NCBI GenBank assembly: GCA_017634255.1
Contig: JAGBNT010000010.1
Location: forward strand, 1 to 10,585
Direction of reading: 5' to 3'
Length of the DNA stretch: 10,585 nucleotides
Origin: Lachnospiraceae bacterium
Lineage (GTDB): Bacteria > Bacillota_A > Clostridia > Lachnospirales > Lachnospiraceae
This document shows, piece by piece, positions 7,290 through 10,585 of the stretch (the first letter of the stretch is position 1; every line of letters begins with the position of its first letter). The notes under the pieces were generated by a model, which saw only the letters and a program-made list of their open reading frames with translations, searched no databases and was not told the origin of the DNA. The translations under genes and the position numbers were made by a program.

Positions 7290-9116
7290 ATGAATATTTT
7301 TTACAGGCTAAAAAGCTATCTTACAAATGACAAGGTCGACATCCAGGACAGGCAGTATGTTCTGGTTGCCTCCATCGGAATCCTGTCCATAGGGATCGCC
7401 GTTATAGCCGGCATATTCATCGGGGAGAACCCCTCATCTTTGCTTATTGCCGCTTCCGGCATTGTGCTCTTCAGCGCCTTTACCATAATCTGCTACAAAA
7501 AGGGGAGGCTTGACATCTCAGCGATCGTGAGCGCAGCCATATTGGTCATTGTCTATGAGCCCTTAAATTTCTTTACCAGCGGCGGCATCCATGGCGGCGC
7601 CGCGTTATGGTACGCCTTTACCATCGTCTATATCGCACTGATACTAAAGGGCAGATGGAGAGGGATATTCATAATACTTGAACTAATTTCGGTCATTACA
7701 GTATATTCTCTGGCGCTCTACAGACCGGAGCTTATCGTCGCCCATGATGAAGCCACGGCATTTGCCGATTCACTGATGTCGCTTATCATCGCAAGCGCGC
7801 TGATGTGCTGCATGATCTACTTTCAGACCTGGCTCCTGGCGGCAGAGATTCGCAGGACAAAGACCCAGGCGATTGAAATAGAAAAGATAAACAAGGCTCA
7901 AAACAGGTTCTTCTCCAGTATAAGCCATGAGATAAGAACGCCCATAAACACCATTATCGGTCTTAACGAGCTGATATTAAGGGACGAAAGCATATCGAAG
8001 GAGATAGCCGAAGATTCCATCAACATCCGGAGTGCCTCCGAGATGCTCTTAAGCCTTATCAACGATATTCTGGATATGTCTAAGATCGAGTCGGGAAAGA
8101 TGTCCATAATCCCCGCGCAGTATGATGAAAAGCTCATGCTAAGCGAAGTGGTGCGCATGATGCGTTCGAGAGCCGGAGAAAAGGGACTTAAATTCAAGGT
8201 CGATATCGACCCCGGGCTTCCTGAAAGGCTTGTGGGCGATGAAATGCGTATCCGCCAGATCCTGATAAACCTGCTGAACAATTCGGTAAAATATACCACG
8301 GAGGGCGAGGTACGGCTAAGTGTCGGATTTGAAAAGACAGACCGGATTCCCGGCTTTAATGGCAGCGTTCCCCCCGAGAGCCTGTCCGAAAAGGGCGAGG
8401 ATATTGAAGGCGAGGGTAAATATATAAGGGTTGTCTATCGCATATCAGATACCGGCATGGGTATCCGCGCCGAAAGCCTGCCCCATCTTTTCGATGCCTT
8501 TGTGCGTGAGGATACAGACAGCAACAGATATATCGAGGGGACAGGTCTGGGTCTTTCCATAGTAAAACAGCTGACTGACCTCATGGGCGGACGGATAGAG
8601 GTAGAAAGCGAATATGGAAGCGGCTCTACTTTTACTGTCTATCTGGATCAGGGCGTATCGGACAGTACTCCCATCGGAAGCTTTGACCCCGACGGCTCCA
8701 TAAGCACGCGCGAAAGACCCGCATATAAGCCCGGCTTTGTCGCACCGGATGTGTGCGTACTGATCGTTGATGACAATAAGTTTAATCTTGTTGTGGAAAC
8801 CAGACTGCTGCAGGCTACGGGCGTTCAGATCACTACTGCGCAAAGCGGCGCGGAGTGCCTTAAGCTCACGGCTGAAAAGAAATATGACGTGATATTCATG
8901 GATCACATGATGCCTGTAATGGATGGCATAGAATGTCTGCACGCTATCAGGGAGCAGGCGGGCGGGCTTAATAACGCGACCCCTGTGATCATACTGACAG
9001 CAAATTCCGGTCGGGAAAACCGGGAGCTCTATGAAAGGGAGGGCTTTGATGACTTCCTCTTAAAACCGGTAAAGGGCGCCGAGCTGGAGGAAGCCCTGAT
9101 ACGCACGCTTTTTTGA
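7290..9116 (+). CDS. Membrane-bound hybrid histidine kinase (multi-TM sensor, HisKA, HATPase, REC)
   Basis: This is a 608-residue hybrid sensor kinase. About six hydrophobic helices span residues 24-185 with only short loops, so ligand sensing is probably within the membrane or through a partner. A short helical linker leads to HisKA with His213 in SHEIRTP, then HATPase with N-box Asn327/Asn331, G1 DTGMG from Asp387 and G2 GTGLG from 417. A charged insertion of about 25-30 residues precedes the G1 strand. The C-terminal receiver has Asp494/Asp495, phospho-acceptor Asp538 in FMDHMMP, and Lys592. All catalytic residues are intact. ATG 7290 is the only reasonable start: an in-frame TGA lies at 7275-7277 and no ribosome binding site is present. 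It is divergent from the chemoreceptor operon, which suggests shared function or control. The signal is unknown, and no HPt follows. Confidence 0.93.
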   Translation: MNIFYRLKSYLTNDKVDIQDRQYVLVASIGILSIGIAVIAGIFIGENPSSLLIAASGIVLFSAFTIICYKKGRLDISAIVSAAILVIVYEPLNFFTSGGIHGGAALWYAFTIVYIALILKGRWRGIFIILELISVITVYSLALYRPELIVAHDEATAFADSLMSLIIASALMCCMIYFQTWLLAAEIRRTKTQAIEIEKINKAQNRFFSSISHEIRTPINTIIGLNELILRDESISKEIAEDSINIRSASEMLLSLINDILDMSKIESGKMSIIPAQYDEKLMLSEVVRMMRSRAGEKGLKFKVDIDPGLPERLVGDEMRIRQILINLLNNSVKYTTEGEVRLSVGFEKTDRIPGFNGSVPPESLSEKGEDIEGEGKYIRVVYRISDTGMGIRAESLPHLFDAFVREDTDSNRYIEGTGLGLSIVKQLTDLMGGRIEVESEYGSGSTFTVYLDQGVSDSTPIGSFDPDGSISTRERPAYKPGFVAPDVCVLIVDDNKFNLVVETRLLQATGVQITTAQSGAECLKLTAEKKYDVIFMDHMMPVMDGIECLHAIREQAGGLNNATPVIILTANSGRENRELYEREGFDDFLLKPVKGAELEEALIRTLF

Positions 9117-9136
9117 ATGATGCCCTGTTGCAAAAA

Positions 9137-9172
9137 GGAACGTCGCCTGCGACATTCCCGCGCCGGGCGCGG
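9137..9172 (+). terminator. Two adjacent GC-rich hairpins, possible terminator of the hybrid kinase gene
   Basis: The first hairpin (9137-9158) pairs GGAA/TTCC and GTCGC/GCGAC around a very small loop, with one mismatch. The second (9158-9172) is CCGCGC-CGG-GCGCGG, followed by CTATATTTATA. The GC-rich stem and AT-rich tail resemble an intrinsic terminator, but there is no clean run of T, so termination is only plausible. The hairpins start about 20 bp after the kinase stop codon, which is the usual distance. Confidence 0.4.
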
Positions 9173-9185
9173 CTATATTTATACA

Positions 9186-9302
9186 GCACATTCCTATAGC
9201 GCGAGAGACTGTCCGAAAACGCTTTGCCCAAGATGTGCGTCACCGGTTTGTGGGGGCGTGCAGATTGGGTGAATTGGTTTTCGGACAGGCTCGCGAATGT
9301 GC
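9186..9302. repeat. 117-bp long inverted-repeat element (MITE-like or structured RNA)
   Basis: The arms pair as GCACATT (9186-9192) with AATGTGC (9296-9302), CGCGAG (9200-9205) with CTCGCG (9290-9295), and a 12-bp perfect arm CTGTCCGAAAAC (9209-9220) with GTTTTCGGACAG (9277-9288). Inside, CCCAA (9227-9231) can pair with TTGGG (9265-9269). That gives about 30 bp of pairing, interrupted by a 7-nt left-side insertion and a small asymmetric bulge. It fills the gap between two convergent genes and ends 5 bp before the acetyltransferase stop. No coding frame of interest and no clear target-site duplication were seen. It could be a non-autonomous transposable element, a bidirectional transcription barrier, or a small RNA. 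Confidence 0.6.
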
Positions 9303-9306
9303 ATCC

Positions 9307-10140
9307 CTAGCGGAGCGTTTTTACCGCCGTCATGACCAGATACACCTCGTTTATAAGCCCCACATCCCCTACAAAAAACTTTATCAGATCCAGCTCACTG
9401 CCTGTTTCGGTGGAAACGAGGAGCTTCAGCTTCCTTGCCTTTCTCCCATAGGTATCCAAAACCTGGGAGCATCTTCGGAAATTCTCTAAAAGGTAGGCAG
9501 TATGACCCCCCTCGACGTACATGTAGCTTATGGTTATCTGTCCGCTCGGCAGCGTATCTAAGAGCACAAGGCTCTTTATCTCTCCAGCCTTGATCTTGAC
9601 GTTTGAAAGCTTTTGATTAAACGGAACTTCCCTGTTTATATCATTTTGTTCAAAGAAATGATGAATGAGCTTCAACTCATCGGAGGTGCAGTCCTCTATG
9701 CTCTTTACTCCTTTGGGGTCTTTCCGATATATCCTCTCCCTGAAGATTTTTGAATAATAAAGCGCCCCTATGGATATTTCATAAAACTGCTTTCCGGGAA
9801 AGATGTCGAAGCCCCTTTTTTCGAAATAACTTACCATAGCGTCAGAGACCGGCATAATATAACGTATATAGGCTGCTCCCCTCTTTTTCGCCTCAGCCTC
9901 AAGGTCACTCAGCATATAGTCAGCACAGTCCCCTCCCCTGCAGGTCTCCGTCACAAAAAAGAAGGTTATGTCTAGGATATCCCCGCGTATTGCAAAAGCG
10001 GAAAATCCCACTGCCCTGTCCCCGTCGTCCGAGACTATGAGTAAATCCTCATCCCCCGCCAGCGCCACATTGTAGTGTGCAGCCATATTCTTATAAAACA
10101 GACCTGCCTTTTCTCTGGCAGCAATCCACGTAGATTTCAT
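9307..10140 (-). CDS. GNAT-family N-acetyltransferase, probably with a tandem degenerate GNAT half
   Basis: This is a 277-residue soluble protein. The N-terminal half (about 28-125) has a GNAT layout: a DDGDRAVGF turn and beta strand, then motif A with FFVTETCRGGDCADYML (acetyl-CoA pyrophosphate loop R68-GGDCA), a helix, a strand, and the motif-B-like VSYFEKRGF. The loop differs from the R/Q-x-x-G-x-G/A consensus at its second glycine, so activity is not certain. The second half (about 146-277) again shows GNAT-like strands and helices (VLLD, ITISYMYVEGG, KLKLLVSTE) without a clear acetyl-CoA loop; a tandem fold is an inference. The ATG at 10140 has only a weak GGGA about 14 nt upstream. It follows the preceding gene by 18 bp and is probably co-transcribed with it. 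The substrate is unknown. Confidence 0.75.
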   Translation of the reverse strand: MKSTWIAAREKAGLFYKNMAAHYNVALAGDEDLLIVSDDGDRAVGFSAFAIRGDILDITFFFVTETCRGGDCADYMLSDLEAEAKKRGAAYIRYIMPVSDAMVSYFEKRGFDIFPGKQFYEISIGALYYSKIFRERIYRKDPKGVKSIEDCTSDELKLIHHFFEQNDINREVPFNQKLSNVKIKAGEIKSLVLLDTLPSGQITISYMYVEGGHTAYLLENFRRCSQVLDTYGRKARKLKLLVSTETGSELDLIKFFVGDVGLINEVYLVMTAVKTLR

Positions 10141-10158
10141 AGCATTTCAAGCCATTCC

Positions 10159-10585
10159 CTATTGCATAAGCTTCGTATATATCATGTTTACCGTCGGAAG
10201 GTTACTCTCAGACCGCCTTGTGGAAGGCTTTATTTTAAGTCCGAGAGCCTTGACCACATCCTCATAGGCTTCCCTGTCACCATTGGGATCGTTATTCGCG
10301 AATATGTGCTTATAGAGCAGACGGGCGTTATATGCGGAAATATCCGCGTAACATTCCTTAAAGGTGGCATACCCGTTTCTGGCAAGGAAATCCTGACGCA
10401 GCTGATTTTTATATTCCTCAAGCTGCGACTTATTGAGCCGGGAAACAGGTCCGTCTCCTGCCCTCTCTTCTTCAATCCTCTCATTAAGTCCAAGGGCATC
10501 GTCCACCGCAGAGCGCTGTGTCATATGCTTCATATGCCTTGCATATAAGACGTTGTATCCGAGACTTACGGCAGAGCCCAAAAAT
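10159..10585 (-). CDS. Partial CDS, unrecognised protein (C-terminal about 141 residues, 5' end outside window)
   Basis: The frame is open to the right edge and ends with TAG at 10159-10161. A TTG at 10581 or internal ATGs near 10530 could start it, but none has a good ribosome binding site, and the first visible residues (FLGSAVSLGYNVLYAR) look like the end of a membrane helix, so the true start is probably outside. The rest is polar and helical, with RLNKSQLEEYKNQLRQDF and a Ser/Arg-rich stretch before the C-terminal NMIYTKLMQ. I do not recognise the family. It lies 18 bp upstream of the acetyltransferase gene on the same strand, which suggests one transcription unit. Confidence 0.65.
   Translation of the reverse strand, partial: FLGSAVSLGYNVLYARHMKHMTQRSAVDDALGLNERIEEERAGDGPVSRLNKSQLEEYKNQLRQDFLARNGYATFKECYADISAYNARLLYKHIFANNDPNGDREAYEDVVKALGLKIKPSTRRSESNLPTVNMIYTKLMQ

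Noticed and set aside
9235..9489. 84-codon plus-strand frame running from the intergenic palindrome into the acetyltransferase gene.
   Set aside because: It overlaps the inverted-repeat element and is antisense to the GNAT coding region; no protein features are visible.
1..10585. CRISPR array, tRNA or rRNA genes, transposase genes, phage or defence genes.
   Set aside because: No spaced direct repeats, cloverleaf, rRNA segment, DDE transposase or known defence motif was seen by eye on either strand.

Overview
The window looks like chromosomal DNA from a motile, chemotactic Firmicute, most likely of the Clostridia and perhaps Lachnospiraceae. The evidence is moderate GC, AGGAGG-type ribosome binding sites, short intergenic gaps, a chemoreceptor ending in a clostridial-style VSHFKL tail, and multi-domain hybrid histidine kinases. 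The lineage is inferred from gene style and was not tested by any search.

Layout. Positions 1-7115 hold one minus-strand operon, read from right to left. It starts at a sigma-A-like promoter (about 7187-7216). The order is a dCACHE methyl-accepting chemotaxis protein (4983-7115), a PfkB-family sugar/nucleoside kinase (3830-4972), a protein with two receiver domains of which the first is degenerate (3075-3833), an APC-family amino acid permease fused to a complete hybrid histidine kinase (151-3072), and the first 25 codons of a further gene (1-75). Spacings of 10 bp, a 4-bp ATGA overlap and 2 bp indicate tight translational coupling. Facing away from this operon is a second hybrid histidine kinase (7290-9116, plus strand). 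Its extended -10 promoter lies directly against the start codon, so its mRNA is probably leaderless. The 174-bp divergent region also holds a 9-bp perfect hairpin in the chemoreceptor leader, with a possible pseudoknot, and a pair of 8-bp direct repeats.

The 190-bp gap after the second kinase (9117-9306) is rich in inverted repeats: two small hairpins and one 117-nt imperfect hairpin with about 30 paired bases, either a MITE-like element or a structured RNA. Beyond it, convergent on the minus strand, are a GNAT-type acetyltransferase with a probable second, degenerate GNAT half (9307-10140) and the 3' part of an unrecognised gene (10159-10585).

How the genes may work together (inference). 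A chemoreceptor, a small-molecule kinase, a receiver protein without an output domain and a transporter-kinase fusion are made from one mRNA, beside a second hybrid kinase. This suggests one nutrient-sensing module that links uptake or occupancy of a permease, phosphorylation of a metabolite, and chemotaxis or phosphorelay signalling. No HPt domain, DNA-binding output or cyclic-di-GMP enzyme is visible in the window, so the relay must finish elsewhere. The permease-kinase fusion and its operon partners are the most unusual part.
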